Of a stretch of 64,000 nucleotides of DNA, positions 15,664-25,154 are shown piece by piece. Source of the DNA: Pigmentiphaga sp. NML080357 (GTDB taxonomy: Bacteria; Pseudomonadota; Gammaproteobacteria; Burkholderiales; Burkholderiaceae_B); NCBI RefSeq assembly GCF_002188465.1, contig NZ_NINW01000048.1, positions 1 through 64,000 of the forward strand, given 5' to 3'. The translations under genes and the position numbers were made by a program. Position 1 is the first letter of the stretch, and each line of letters begins with the position of its first letter. The notes under the pieces were generated by a model that was not told the origin of the DNA, ran no database searches, and was given only the letters and a program-made list of their open reading frames with translations.

Positions 15664-16875
15664 ATGAATCATTCGTTCGCCGCCCGCGACCCGCGCCGGG
15701 TCCGTGCCGGACTGGCCGCCCTGATCGTCGTGATGCTGGTCTTTCCCTTTGTCGCCAGCCAGTTCGGCAACTCCTGGGTCCGCATCATCGACGTGGCGCT
15801 GCTCTACATCATGCTCGCCCTGGGGCTGAACATCGTGGTGGGCTTCGCGGGATTGCTCGACCTGGGCTATATCGCCTTCTACGCCATCGGCGCGTACACC
15901 GCCGGACTGTTCGCCTCGCCCCAGTTCGCCAGCGTGATCGAGTCGTTCGTCAATACCTATCCGGCCATCGGCGAGTTTCTGGTCTGGTTGTGCGGCCCGC
16001 AGATCGTGCAGGAGGGCATACACCTGTCGCTCTGGTTCATCGTGCCGCTGTCGGCGCTGCTGGCGGGCATCTTCGGCGTCATCCTGGGTGCCCCGACGCT
16101 CAAGCTCCGGGGCGACTACCTGGCCATCGTCACGCTGGGCTTCGGGGAAATCATCCGCATCTTCCTGAACAACCTGAACGGGCCGGTCAACATCACCAAC
16201 GGTCCGCAGGGCATCAACATGATCGACCCGGTGCGGATCTTCGGCGTCTCGCTGGCGGGCGAGGCCGGCTCGGGTTCCACCGTGCACGTGCTGGGGTTCA
16301 GCCTGCCTTCGGTCAACGCCTACTATTTCCTGTTCCTCGTGCTGTGCGGGCTGACCGTCTTCATCTCGGTACGCCTGCAGAACTCCAGGCTGGGGCGCGC
16401 ATGGGTCGCCCTGCGCGAGGACGAGATCGCCGCCGCGGCCATGGGCATCAACACGCGCAACGTGAAGCTGCTGGCCTTCGCCATGGGCGCCACCTTCGGC
16501 GGCGTGGCCGGGGCCATGTTCGCCGCCTTCCAGGGCTTTGTCTCGCCCGAATCCTTTTCGCTGACCGAGTCCATCGCCGTGCTGGCCATGGTCGTGCTGG
16601 GCGGCATCGGCCACATTCCCGGAGTCGTCCTGGGCGGCGTGCTGCTGGCGGCGCTGCCCGAAGTGCTGCGCCACGCGGTGGAGCCGCTGCAGCAGGACCT
16701 GTTCGGGCGGGTCTGGGTGGACGCCGAGGTGATGCGGCAATTGCTGTATGGCCTGGCCATGGTGCTGATCATGCTGGCCCGGCCGGCCGGGCTGTGGCCG
16801 TCGCCGCGGCCGGAGGACCGGCCCGAGGCCGACCATCCGCACGGGGCCGAATCCGTGGGTGAGGTGAAGGCATGA
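15664..16875 (+). CDS. livM: Branched-chain amino acid type ABC permease LivM (cluster 1)
   Basis: The 403-residue membrane protein has a GAGG ribosome-binding site 12 bases after livH. It contains ALGLNIVVGFAGLLDLGYIA and the cytoplasmic coupling loop with LGRAWVALREDEIAAAAMGI, both typical of LivM. The C-terminal end is charged and extended. It overlaps livG by four bases (ATGA), so these are translationally coupled. The substrate cannot be read from the permease. Confidence 0.9.
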   Translation: MNHSFAARDPRRVRAGLAALIVVMLVFPFVASQFGNSWVRIIDVALLYIMLALGLNIVVGFAGLLDLGYIAFYAIGAYTAGLFASPQFASVIESFVNTYPAIGEFLVWLCGPQIVQEGIHLSLWFIVPLSALLAGIFGVILGAPTLKLRGDYLAIVTLGFGEIIRIFLNNLNGPVNITNGPQGINMIDPVRIFGVSLAGEAGSGSTVHVLGFSLPSVNAYYFLFLVLCGLTVFISVRLQNSRLGRAWVALREDEIAAAAMGINTRNVKLLAFAMGATFGGVAGAMFAAFQGFVSPESFSLTESIAVLAMVVLGGIGHIPGVVLGGVLLAALPEVLRHAVEPLQQDLFGRVWVDAEVMRQLLYGLAMVLIMLARPAGLWPSPRPEDRPEADHPHGAESVGEVKA

Positions 16876-17672
16876 GGCAGGATGCCGTTGCCGCCCGCGC
16901 GGAAGAGGGGCTGGCGATGCTGCAGGTGAGCGGCGCCAGCAAGCGTTTCGGCGGCTTGCAGGCCTTGTCGGAGGTCGGGCTGCGCATCATGCCGGGGCAG
17001 ATCTACGGGCTCATCGGACCGAACGGCGCGGGCAAGACGACGTTCTTCAACGTCATCACCGGCCTCTACCAGCCCGATGCCGGGCACTTCGCGCTCCAGG
17101 GCGTTCCCTATACCCCGTCGGCGCCGCATCGGGTGGCGCAGGCCGGCATTGCCCGCACCTTCCAGAACATCCGGCTGTTCGGCGACATGACGGCGCTCGA
17201 GAACGTCATGGTAGGGCGCCACGTGCGCACCTCGCAGGGCGTATTCGGCGCGGTCTTCAGGCACCGCGCGGCGCGCGAGGAGGAAGCGGCCATACGCGCG
17301 CGTGCCAAGGAACTGCTGGAGTTCGTGGGCATCGGGCATTACGCCGGCCGTACCGCCCGCCATCTGTCCTATGGCGACCAGCGTCGCCTGGAGATCGCGC
17401 GGGCGCTGGCGACCGATCCGCTGCTGCTGGCGCTGGACGAACCCGCCGCCGGCATGAACCCCACCGAGAAACTGGCGCTGCGCGAACTGCTGCAGCGCAT
17501 CCGCGCCGACGGCCGCACCATTCTCTTGATCGAGCACGACGTCAAGCTCGTCATGGGGTTATGCGACCGCATCACCGTGCTCGACTACGGCAAGGTCATC
17601 GCCGAAGGTCCGCCCGCCGCGGTGCAAAGCGATCCAGCGGTCATCGCCGCCTACCTGGGAGCCAGCCATTGA
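16872..17672 (+). CDS. livG: ABC transporter ATPase LivG (cluster 1)
   Basis: The 266-residue ATPase has Walker A GPNGAGKTT, the LivG-specific GIARTFQNIRLF, signature LSYGDQRRLEIARAL and Walker B LLLALDEPAAGMNP. It hydrolyses ATP to drive solute import by LivHM. It overlaps livM upstream, and its stop overlaps the TTG start of livF downstream. The start could also be the internal ATG before LQVSGASKRF, because the first 15 residues are outside the conserved domain. Confidence 0.9.
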   Translation: MRQDAVAARAEEGLAMLQVSGASKRFGGLQALSEVGLRIMPGQIYGLIGPNGAGKTTFFNVITGLYQPDAGHFALQGVPYTPSAPHRVAQAGIARTFQNIRLFGDMTALENVMVGRHVRTSQGVFGAVFRHRAAREEEAAIRARAKELLEFVGIGHYAGRTARHLSYGDQRRLEIARALATDPLLLALDEPAAGMNPTEKLALRELLQRIRADGRTILLIEHDVKLVMGLCDRITVLDYGKVIAEGPPAAVQSDPAVIAAYLGASH

Positions 17673-18415
17673 GCGACGCGACGACCACCGCGGCCGGCAA
17701 CGTCCTGTCCGTCCACGACCTGCGCGTGGCCTATGGCGGCATCCAGGCGCTCAAGGGCGTATCGCTGAAAGTCGACGAGGGCGAACTGGTGGCGCTGATC
17801 GGCGCCAACGGCGCGGGCAAGACCACGACGCTGAAGGCCATCACCGGCACGCTGCCCGGCAGCCGGGTCGAAGGCCGGGTCGATTACCTCGGCCAGCCCC
17901 TGAAGGGATTGAAGTCCTTCCAACTCCTCGAGCGCAAGCTCGCCATGGTGCCGGAAGGACGCGGCGTGTTCGCCCGCATGAGCGTGCGCGAGAACCTGCT
18001 GATGGGCGCCTACACGGTCTCCGACAAGCGCCAGATCGCCGAGGACATCGAACGCTGGTACGGCGTTTTTCCGCGCCTGAAGGAGCGGTCGTCGCAGATG
18101 GCCGGCGCCTTGTCGGGCGGCGAGCAGCAGATGCTCGCCATGGCGCGCGCCCTGATGTGCCGCCCGCGGCTCCTGTTGCTGGACGAGCCTTCCATGGGCC
18201 TGGCGCCCATCATGGTGCAGAAGATCTTCGAGGTGATCCGCGAAGTCTCGGCCCAGGGCGTGACGATCCTGCTGGTGGAGCAGAATGCCCGCCTGGCCCT
18301 GCAGGCCGCGCACCGGGGATACGTGATGGAGTCGGGTTCGATCATCATGACCGGCCCGGCTTCGGCAATGCTGGACGATCCGCGCGTGCGCTCGGCCTAC
18401 CTGGGCGAGGAATGA
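17669..18415 (+). CDS. livF: ABC transporter ATPase LivF (cluster 1)
   Basis: The 248-residue ATPase has Walker A GANGAGKTT, the LivF signature LSGGEQQMLAMARAL and Walker B LLLLDEPSMGLAP. The TTG start overlaps the stop of livG (TTGA), which is the most economical start in a coupled operon. The gene ends 13 bases before the end of the convergent binding-protein gene. It is the last gene of livHMGF. Confidence 0.9.
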   Translation: MSDATTTAAGNVLSVHDLRVAYGGIQALKGVSLKVDEGELVALIGANGAGKTTTLKAITGTLPGSRVEGRVDYLGQPLKGLKSFQLLERKLAMVPEGRGVFARMSVRENLLMGAYTVSDKRQIAEDIERWYGVFPRLKERSSQMAGALSGGEQQMLAMARALMCRPRLLLLDEPSMGLAPIMVQKIFEVIREVSAQGVTILLVEQNARLALQAAHRGYVMESGSIIMTGPASAMLDDPRVRSAYLGEE

Positions 18416-18428
18416 GCCTCCCGGGGAG

Positions 18429-19568
18429 CTACTTGGTGACGGCCAGCAGGGTGCGCTTGCCGCCCTTGTAGGTATAGAGCGTGAGCGCGCCGTCCTTCAG
18501 GTCGCCCTTGCCGTCGAACGCGATGTTGCCGGTGATGCCCTTGTAGTTGATCTTGGCGAGTTCGGGCAGGTATTTCGCGGGCTCCCACGAATCGGCCTTC
18601 TGCATCGCGGCGGCCACGGCCAAGGTGGCATCGTAGGCGTAGGCGGCGTTGTAGACCACGTCTATGCCGTAGCGCTTCTTGTACGCCGCCCGGAAATCGT
18701 CCATGCCTTTCTTCTCGGACTCGGGCACGCCGCCCGCCTCGGCGCAGACCACTTGCTCTTCGCCCAGTCCGGCGCCCGCCAGCCCGGGCAGCGAGCCGGT
18801 GCATATGCCGTCGCCGCCCATGAATTTCGACGTGATGCCCAGCTGCTTCATCTGGCGCAACATAGGACCGCCCACGGCGTCCATGCCGCCGAAGAACACC
18901 ACGTCGGGCTTGCGCGACTTGATCGCGGTCAGGATGGCGTTGAAGTCGGTAGCCTTGTTGTTCGTGTACTGGTTGGCCACGACCTTGCCGCCCGCGGCCT
19001 TGACGCCCTTGGCGAATTCCTCGGCCACGCCTTGCCCGTACGCCGTGCGGTCGTCGATGATGGCGATGTTCTTGGCGCCCAGCGTCTTGACCGCGTACTG
19101 GCCGAGCACGTTGCCCAGCTGGGCGTCGTTGGCGACCACCCGGAACGCCGTCTTGAAGCCCTGCTGGGTGTACTTGGGATTGGTGGCCGAAGGCGATACC
19201 TGGGGGATGCCGGCGTCCGAATAGATCTTCGAGGCCGGGATGGTCGTGCCGGAATTCAGGTGGCCGATGACGGCGGAGACCCGGGCGTCGACCAGCTTGG
19301 TGGCGGCGGCGGTGGCCTGCTTGGGGTCGGCCGCGTCGTCTTCGGCCTGCAGCTGGAAGCGGATCTTCTTGCCCGCCAGGGTGAGCCCCTTGGTATTGAG
19401 TTCCTCGACCGCCATGCGGGCGCCGTTCTCGTTGTCCTTGCCCATGTGGGCATCGGGGCCGGTGATCGGGCCCACGTGGCCGATCCGGACGGTTTGCTCC
19501 TGGGCGCCGGCGCCTGCCGCGAAGAGCAGGCCGCTGATCAGCGCGGCAACGGTGAACGTCTGCTTCAT
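18429..19568 (-). CDS. livK: Periplasmic branched-chain amino acid type binding protein
   Basis: The 379-residue protein has a Sec signal peptide ending in AGAGA and then the mature start QTVRIGHVGPITGP, as in LivK/LivJ proteins. The type I periplasmic fold is recognisable by LIGHLNSGTT-like and FFGGMDAVGGP segments. It runs opposite to livHMGF and is expected to deliver solute to that permease. Convergent placement of the binding-protein gene is common in these organisms. Leu/Ile/Val-type substrates are the family default; the exact ligand is unknown. Confidence 0.88.
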   Translation of the reverse strand: MKQTFTVAALISGLLFAAGAGAQEQTVRIGHVGPITGPDAHMGKDNENGARMAVEELNTKGLTLAGKKIRFQLQAEDDAADPKQATAAATKLVDARVSAVIGHLNSGTTIPASKIYSDAGIPQVSPSATNPKYTQQGFKTAFRVVANDAQLGNVLGQYAVKTLGAKNIAIIDDRTAYGQGVAEEFAKGVKAAGGKVVANQYTNNKATDFNAILTAIKSRKPDVVFFGGMDAVGGPMLRQMKQLGITSKFMGGDGICTGSLPGLAGAGLGEEQVVCAEAGGVPESEKKGMDDFRAAYKKRYGIDVVYNAAYAYDATLAVAAAMQKADSWEPAKYLPELAKINYKGITGNIAFDGKGDLKDGALTLYTYKGGKRTLLAVTK

Positions 19569-19707
19569 GGGTTTTCCTTGTGAAGGTGGCAAGTCCTGGA
19601 CACTGGCCCCTGGCGGGCGCGGTCTAAGTATGCTCCGATCGGGCGGGGGCGGGGAAGGGGCGCGCGGTCGATTACACTGCCCGCCGATCCGCAATGGCGA
19701 GGTCCCG

Positions 19708-20592
19708 ATGGAAATAGAAATCAACGAAGAACTGCGCGCCTATATCGACCCGCTGACCGACGACGAATATGCCGCGCTGGAAAGCAGCTTGCTGGCCGAG
19801 GGGTGCCGGGATGCCCTGGTTCTGTGGGGCAATGTGCTGGTCGACGGCCACAATCGCTATGGCATCTGCAAGAAGCACGGCATCGAATTCCGCACCGTGC
19901 AGAACACGGCGTTCCGGTCCATGGACGACGTGCGGCTCTGGATGATCGACAACCATCTCGGCCGTCGCAGTATTTCCGACTTTCAGCGCGGCGTCCTCGC
20001 CCTGCGCAAGAAGGACATCCTGCAGGCGCGGGCCGCAGCGGCGGCCCACGAGGCCGCCCCGGCGGCGCCGGAAGGCGCGTCCGGGGCGCAGGCCTTGCCC
20101 GCGAGCGACGCGCCTGCCGATGCGGGCAAGGCGGGCCTCGTCACGCGCGAGGCCGTGGCCAAGGCGGCGCGCCTGAGCCCAAGCATCGTTGGCCAGATCG
20201 AAAAAATCCAGAAGGCGGCCGCCCCGGAGCTCGTGGCCGCCGTCAAATCCGGCACCGTTTCCATCAGCGCGGCGGCGGCTGTCGCTTCGCTGCCCGCCGA
20301 GGAGCAGGTCGCAGCCGTGGCCGGCGGCAAGGAGGAACTGCGTCGCGCCGCCCGGCAGGTGCGCGAGAAGCGGGCCAGGCCGAAGCGCGACGAGACGATG
20401 CCCCCCGAGGACGGCGCGGCGGCGGCCGATGCGGACTTGCCGCCGGAAAGCAGCGACGTCGAGGAATTGCAGCGCACGGTACGGGCGCTGCGGGCCGAGA
20501 ATGCCGACTTGAAGCGGCGCGTGGCGCACTTGACCATCGCCTTGAAGGAGGCGCGCGGCGGCAAAGGGGCCGGCCCGGCCGGCGAGGCGTAG
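19708..20592 (+). CDS. ParB/Srx-domain DNA-binding protein (orphan)
   Basis: The 294-residue protein starts with a ParB-like nuclease-type domain (residues about 1-90) with IDPLTDDEYAALESSL and the typical WGNVLVDGHNRYGICKKHGI. This is followed by an Ala-rich linker, a helical part with SPSIVGQIEKIQKA and a C-terminal coiled coil (VEELQRTVRALRAENADLKR). No ParA or parS-like site is seen nearby, so it is unlikely to be a chromosome partition pair. It may be a nucleoid or transcription factor of plasmid or phage descent. Confidence 0.75.
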   Translation: MEIEINEELRAYIDPLTDDEYAALESSLLAEGCRDALVLWGNVLVDGHNRYGICKKHGIEFRTVQNTAFRSMDDVRLWMIDNHLGRRSISDFQRGVLALRKKDILQARAAAAAHEAAPAAPEGASGAQALPASDAPADAGKAGLVTREAVAKAARLSPSIVGQIEKIQKAAAPELVAAVKSGTVSISAAAAVASLPAEEQVAAVAGGKEELRRAARQVREKRARPKRDETMPPEDGAAAADADLPPESSDVEELQRTVRALRAENADLKRRVAHLTIALKEARGGKGAGPAGEA

Positions 20593-20793
20593 CCGGCTTT
20601 CGCGGGATGTCCGCAAGCGCGCGGCTCGCCGGCGCATTGATTGGTTTCTTGGGATTGTCTATCCGAAATATCGAATTCACAGAATAGATGCGCAGGCATA
20701 CATTGCCGCTCAACTCCGCTGGCCTGCGCCAGCAGCCTCCAGCGGACCGCCGGCGTCCGGCGCCGACATACGAAAAGCGAGGAGGAGAGAGCA

Positions 20794-22377
20794 ATGGTGC
20801 TTGCCAAGGGGCGCGGCGTTGCCGTGCTTGGGATATGCGCATGGATGCTGTCGGCCTGCGGCGGCGATGGGGACGGCGGCGCGGGAACGCCGGAAAATCC
20901 TCCTCCCGCGGCATCGCGCAGCTGCGAAGAACTGGCCTCGGTGGCTCTGGACAATGCGCGTGTGGTGGACGCGGTATCCGTTGCCGCCGGCAAGTTCACG
21001 CCGCCCGGCGCCGCCGAGCTGGACGTGCCCGCCTTCTGCCGCGTGCGCGGCGTGGCGACGCCTACGGCGGATTCGCTCATCAACTTCGAACTGTGGATAC
21101 CGCCGTCGGGCGAATGGAACGGGAAATTCCTGGCGACCGGCAATGGCGGCTACAGTCCTGCGCTGAGCTGGTCCGACATGGCGCGCGGCCTGGCCCGGGG
21201 CTATGCCGTCGTCGGCGGCGACACGGGCCACCAGACCGGCAATCCCAACGACATGCTCTGGGGCGTGGGCCATCCGGAGAAAATCACCGATTGGGGAACG
21301 CGGTCCATCCACGCCATCACCCAGGCCGCCAAGCCCCTGGTGGCGGCATTGCGCGGCAGGCCGGCGTCGAGGTCGTACTACATGGGCTGCTCGACGGGAG
21401 GCCATCAGGGATACGCCGAAGTCCAGCGTTATCCCGAGGACTTCGACGGCGTCATCGCGGGTGCGCCGGGCAACAACCGCACCGCCCTGAACGTAGGCTT
21501 CATGTGGCAGTTCCTCGCCAACCACGCACCCAACGACAATACCCGCCCGATCCTGACCGTGGAAAAGATCCGGTTGGCGACACGCACCGCCGTAGCCGCG
21601 TGCGACGGGATCGACGGCGTGACGGATGGCGTCATCGACGATCCGCGCCGGTGCACGCCCGACAAGTTCAATATCGAGTCCCTGCGCTGCACCGGTGAAG
21701 ACGCGCCAGGCTGCCTGACGGGGCCGCAGATCGACGCGATGAACAAGATGTACGCCGGCCCATCGAATCCGCGGACGGGAAGCCAGATCTATCCCGGGTG
21801 GCCGATCGGCAGCGAGTCCGGCTGGAACGCCTATTGGGGGACCACCGAACCGACTCGGGCTGATTTCTGGCGCTACTGGGTTTTCGATGATCCGAAATGG
21901 AACTGGTGGACATTCGACTTCGATCGCGACCTGGCCTACGCCATGGCCAAGATATCGCCGCTGGTCGACCATGTGAATCCCGACATCAGCGCTTTCAAGG
22001 CCCGCGGCGGCAAGCTGCTGGTCTACAACGGCTGGGCGGATCCGGTCGTCAACGCCCTGGATACCATCGCCTACTACGACAAGGTCCGCGCCGCGCAGAG
22101 CGGGCAGGCCGCCACCGACGAATTCTTCCGGCTCTTCCTGGTGCCGGGCATGGGGCATTGCGGCGGCGGCAACGGCACTTCCACGTTCGATGCGCTGGCG
22201 GCGCTGGATGACTGGGTGGACAAGGGACTGCCCCCGGATCGCATCGAAGCGTCCCGGGTCGCCGGGGGCGCCGTCGACCGGACGCGCCCGTTGTGCCCGT
22301 ATCCGCGCGTGGCCCGATACGACGGTTCCGGCAGCATCGACCACGCGTCCAGTTTCTCGTGCGTCATGCCGGATTGA
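20794..22377 (+). CDS. Tannase/feruloyl-esterase family lipoprotein
   Basis: The 527-residue protein starts with a lipoprotein signal whose lipobox is MLSAC and is preceded by GGAGGAGAG. The catalytic Ser lies in MGCSTGGHQG (S200), the acid in GWADPVV (D416) and the His in VPGMGHCGGG (H455). This is the signature of the tannase/feruloyl esterase family, which hydrolyses ester bonds of plant phenolics such as gallates or ferulates. It is probably surface- or periplasm-anchored. It stands alone, followed by a second lipoprotein gene with its own ribosome-binding site. Confidence 0.85.
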   Translation: MVLAKGRGVAVLGICAWMLSACGGDGDGGAGTPENPPPAASRSCEELASVALDNARVVDAVSVAAGKFTPPGAAELDVPAFCRVRGVATPTADSLINFELWIPPSGEWNGKFLATGNGGYSPALSWSDMARGLARGYAVVGGDTGHQTGNPNDMLWGVGHPEKITDWGTRSIHAITQAAKPLVAALRGRPASRSYYMGCSTGGHQGYAEVQRYPEDFDGVIAGAPGNNRTALNVGFMWQFLANHAPNDNTRPILTVEKIRLATRTAVAACDGIDGVTDGVIDDPRRCTPDKFNIESLRCTGEDAPGCLTGPQIDAMNKMYAGPSNPRTGSQIYPGWPIGSESGWNAYWGTTEPTRADFWRYWVFDDPKWNWWTFDFDRDLAYAMAKISPLVDHVNPDISAFKARGGKLLVYNGWADPVVNALDTIAYYDKVRAAQSGQAATDEFFRLFLVPGMGHCGGGNGTSTFDALAALDDWVDKGLPPDRIEASRVAGGAVDRTRPLCPYPRVARYDGSGSIDHASSFSCVMPD

Positions 22378-22550
22378 GGAAACGCCGGGCGCCGGCTCGT
22401 TCCGGTCCCGGCGTGTGCTGCGCGCCACATCTTCGGTGCTTGTAACCGGCGCCCGCTTCGCCGCTTACACAGCTTACACGTGGATTACACGAGTCCGGCA
22501 TCGGCCGCCGTATGCTCGGGCCGCGTTCACGTTTACCGAAGGAGATCGTC

Positions 22551-23726
22551 GTGGCGAACAAAAGAAATCTATACGGCATGCTGGCACTGGGCTGTGCAGG
22601 AATGGTCGGGCTGGCGGCCTGCGGCGGCGGCGATGGCTCCTCCGGGCCGGCCCAGGGCACGCTCCAGGTATCGATGACCGATGCGCCGGCCTGCGGCTTC
22701 GACCATGTGTATGTAACGGTCAGCAAAATCCGTGTGAACGGCAACCCTAACGTGGACGACAACGGCTCGGGCTGGGTCGACATTCCGGTTACGCCGGTCC
22801 GCCGTATCGACTTGCTGTCGTTGACCAACGGCGTGATGGCCACGCTGGGCAAGGCGGCGCTGCCGGCCGGCGACTACCAGCAGATCCGGCTGGTGCTGCA
22901 GGCCAACGGCGGCAGGCCTTACGCCAATGCGGTGGTGCAGACGGGAAGCGGCGGCGAGGAAATCGCCTTGACGACGCCGAGCGCCGCGCAGAGCGGGTAC
23001 AAGATCATCCGGCCATTTACCGTCGCGCCCGACACGCTGACCGACCTGGTGCTGGACTTCGACGCCTGCAAGTCCATCGTGGCGCGCGGCAACGGGGGAT
23101 TCAACCTGAAGCCGGTCGTGACCGCCATTCCCATGGTGGTGAGCGGCAGGATCCAGGGCTACGCGCCGGCCGGTTCCTATGTGTACGCCGAACGTGGCGG
23201 GGAAGTGGTCAAGGGAACCGTGGCGACCGATGCGGGCAGCTTCACGCTGTCGCCCATCGAGCAGAGCCGCACTGCCGGCAATGTCGACGTCGTGGTCGTG
23301 CCGCCGCCGGCGGCGGCACGCGCCGCGGGCATCATCCGCGCGGTGCCGGTGGTCGCCGGCGCCAGCACGACGGTCTCGACGGCGGCTGCGCCCATCAATC
23401 CGCCGTCTTCCGCTGTCAACACCGTCACGGGCACGGTTACCCCGGCCAGCGCGGAGGCCGCGTTGCGCGCCCTGCAGACGACCGGCGGCGCGCGGTTCGA
23501 GATCGCCTCGACCTTCGCCAACCTGTCGACCGGCGCCTACAGCATACGCCTGCCGGCGGCGGCGCCGGCCGTCGGTACCTATCAAACCACCTTGCCCATT
23601 CCGCTTGCGCAAGACGCCGCGGCGGCGGGGCGCTATACCATCGAGGCCACCAGCGCGACCGGAGCGGTCCAGTCCGCGTCCGTCGACGTCGGGGCGGGGC
23701 CGGCAACGCGCGATTTCGCGTTCTGA
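22551..23726 (+). CDS. DUF4382-domain lipoprotein
   Basis: The 391-residue protein starts at GTG behind GAAGGAG. The signal ends at the lipobox GLAAC. The domain GTLQVSMTDAPACGFDHVYV is the start of DUF4382, a beta-sandwich found in bacterial surface lipoproteins. The C-terminal part is a Ser/Thr/Ala-rich low-complexity region with a carboxypeptidase-regulatory-like look. The function is unknown. It probably resides in the outer membrane or periplasm. Confidence 0.75.
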   Translation: MANKRNLYGMLALGCAGMVGLAACGGGDGSSGPAQGTLQVSMTDAPACGFDHVYVTVSKIRVNGNPNVDDNGSGWVDIPVTPVRRIDLLSLTNGVMATLGKAALPAGDYQQIRLVLQANGGRPYANAVVQTGSGGEEIALTTPSAAQSGYKIIRPFTVAPDTLTDLVLDFDACKSIVARGNGGFNLKPVVTAIPMVVSGRIQGYAPAGSYVYAERGGEVVKGTVATDAGSFTLSPIEQSRTAGNVDVVVVPPPAAARAAGIIRAVPVVAGASTTVSTAAAPINPPSSAVNTVTGTVTPASAEAALRALQTTGGARFEIASTFANLSTGAYSIRLPAAAPAVGTYQTTLPIPLAQDAAAAGRYTIEATSATGAVQSASVDVGAGPATRDFAF

Positions 23727-23751
23727 ACCCATCGTGAACGGAGAATCGGCA

Positions 23752-23943
23752 ATGAAATCCATCCTCACCGCAATCGCGGCGGCCGTCGTGCTGTCCGGGT
23801 GCGCCGTCTATACGCCGAGCGGCGTCGTGGTGGCGCCCGCTCCCGGCGTCTATTACGAGCCGCCGGGGTACTACGACTACGGGCCGGTGTATCCGGGCCC
23901 GAGGTTCTGCCCGCCGGGCCAGGCCAAGAAAGGCCGTTGCTGA
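23752..23943 (+). CDS. Small Tyr/Pro-rich lipoprotein
   Basis: The 63-residue protein has a lipobox VLSGC after a short hydrophobic signal, then a Pro/Tyr-rich segment with repeated YYEPPGYYDYGP and a basic end. Such small lipoproteins are common in beta-proteobacteria and have no known function. A GGAG lies ahead of the ATG. It lies 25 bases behind the DUF4382 gene and may be in the same transcript. Confidence 0.65.
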   Translation: MKSILTAIAAAVVLSGCAVYTPSGVVVAPAPGVYYEPPGYYDYGPVYPGPRFCPPGQAKKGRC

Positions 23944-23949
23944 CGGCAT

Positions 23950-23976
23950 GCGGCGCGGGCCCATGGCCCGCGCCGC
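23950..23976. terminator. Bidirectional hairpin between convergent genes
   Basis: A perfect 12-bp GC stem (left arm GCGGCGCGGGCC) with the loop CAT sits between the ends of the small lipoprotein and the oxidoreductase gene. There is no T-run, so it would have to act as an attenuating or Rho-assisted hairpin. The location between convergent genes supports a terminator role. Confidence 0.5.
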
Positions 23977-23990
23977 GACGCGTTCCCGCA

Positions 23991-25100
23991 TCAGGCCAGG
24001 GCGGGGTAGTCCGTGTAGCCCTTTTCCGTGCCGCCGTAGAAGGTGGTGTTGTCGGGCGTATTGAGCGGCGCCCGCTCGCGGAAGCGGCGCACCAGGTCCG
24101 GGTTGGCGATGAACGGCTTGCCGAATGCGACGAGATCGGCGGCGCCCGTTTCGACCGCGGCTTCCGCCAGCGCCTGGTCGTAGCCATTGTTGACCATCCA
24201 GGCACCCTTGCCGCCGGCGTTGGCATAAGCCGCCTTCAAGGCCGCATAGTCGAACGGCGTGTCGCCTTGCCGGAAATCGCGGGCACCGCCGGTCGCGCCC
24301 TCGATCACGTGGACGTAGGCCAGGCCGTAGCCGGCAAGCTTGCGGGCAACGTATTCGAACAGCGGCTGCGGCTGCGGATCGGACGCGTCGTTGGCCGGGG
24401 TGACGGGCGAGATCCGGATGCCGGTGCGCCCGGCGCCGATTTCCGCCGTGATGGCGTCCAGCACTTCCGTCAGCAGGCGGGCGCGGTTCTCGATCGGGCC
24501 GCCGTAGGCGTCGTCGCGATGGTTGCTGCCCGAGCGCAGGAACTGATCGATCAGGTAGCCGTTGGCCGCGTGCAGTTCGACACCGTCGAACCCGGCATCG
24601 ATGGCGGCCCGGGCGGCGCGGCGGTAATCCGCCACGATGCCCGGCAGTTCGTCCAGCCGCAGCGCCCGCGGTTCCGACGTGGGGGCAAAGCCGCCGCCGT
24701 CCGGGCCCGCCAGGTAGGTCTTGGCATTGGCGCGGATGGCGGAAGGCGCCACCGGCGCGCCGCCCTCGGGTTGCAGCGAGGTGTGGGAGATCCGCCCCAC
24801 GTGCCACAGCTGCACGACGATCTTGCCGCCGGCCGCGTGCACCGCGTCGGTAACCCGGCGCCAGCCGGCGAGCTGCTCTTCCGAATAGAGTCCCGGCACG
24901 TCGGCGTAGCCCTGGCCCTGGTGGCTGATGGCGGTGGCTTCGGTGATCAGCAGGCCGGCGCTTGCCCGCTGGGCATAGTAGGTGGCGGTGATCGGCCGGG
25001 GCACGGCCCGCGGTGACCGGTTGCGGGTCAGGGGAGCCATGACGATGCGGTTGGCGAGCGGAATGTCGCCGACGGTGATGGGGTCGAACAGCGTAGGCAT
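23991..25100 (-). CDS. NADH:flavin oxidoreductase, Old Yellow Enzyme family
   Basis: The 369-residue FMN enzyme starts MPTLFDPITVGDIPLANRIV and contains the OYE core motifs ANRIVMAPLTRNR, GFDGVELHAANGYLIDQF and FGKPFIANPDLV. The segment LHAANGYLIDQFLRSGSNHR matches the substrate-binding part of the NemA/xenobiotic reductase class. It reduces activated alkenes, nitro esters or N-ethylmaleimide with NAD(P)H. The start is the ATG that gives the normal family N-terminus. A 26-bp palindrome 55 bases upstream is a likely operator for redox- or electrophile-responsive control. Confidence 0.9.
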   Translation of the reverse strand: MPTLFDPITVGDIPLANRIVMAPLTRNRSPRAVPRPITATYYAQRASAGLLITEATAISHQGQGYADVPGLYSEEQLAGWRRVTDAVHAAGGKIVVQLWHVGRISHTSLQPEGGAPVAPSAIRANAKTYLAGPDGGGFAPTSEPRALRLDELPGIVADYRRAARAAIDAGFDGVELHAANGYLIDQFLRSGSNHRDDAYGGPIENRARLLTEVLDAITAEIGAGRTGIRISPVTPANDASDPQPQPLFEYVARKLAGYGLAYVHVIEGATGGARDFRQGDTPFDYAALKAAYANAGGKGAWMVNNGYDQALAEAAVETGAADLVAFGKPFIANPDLVRRFRERAPLNTPDNTTFYGGTEKGYTDYPALA

Positions 25101-25154
25101 GATGCGGGGATCCAAAACGGAAATGCTGGTGGTCAATATCGATGAACTGCGAAT

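Noticed and set aside
19240-19707. N-terminal extension of the ParB-domain gene
   Set aside because: The extension would overlap the binding-protein gene on the other strand. The ATG at 19708 starts the domain directly and needs no extension.
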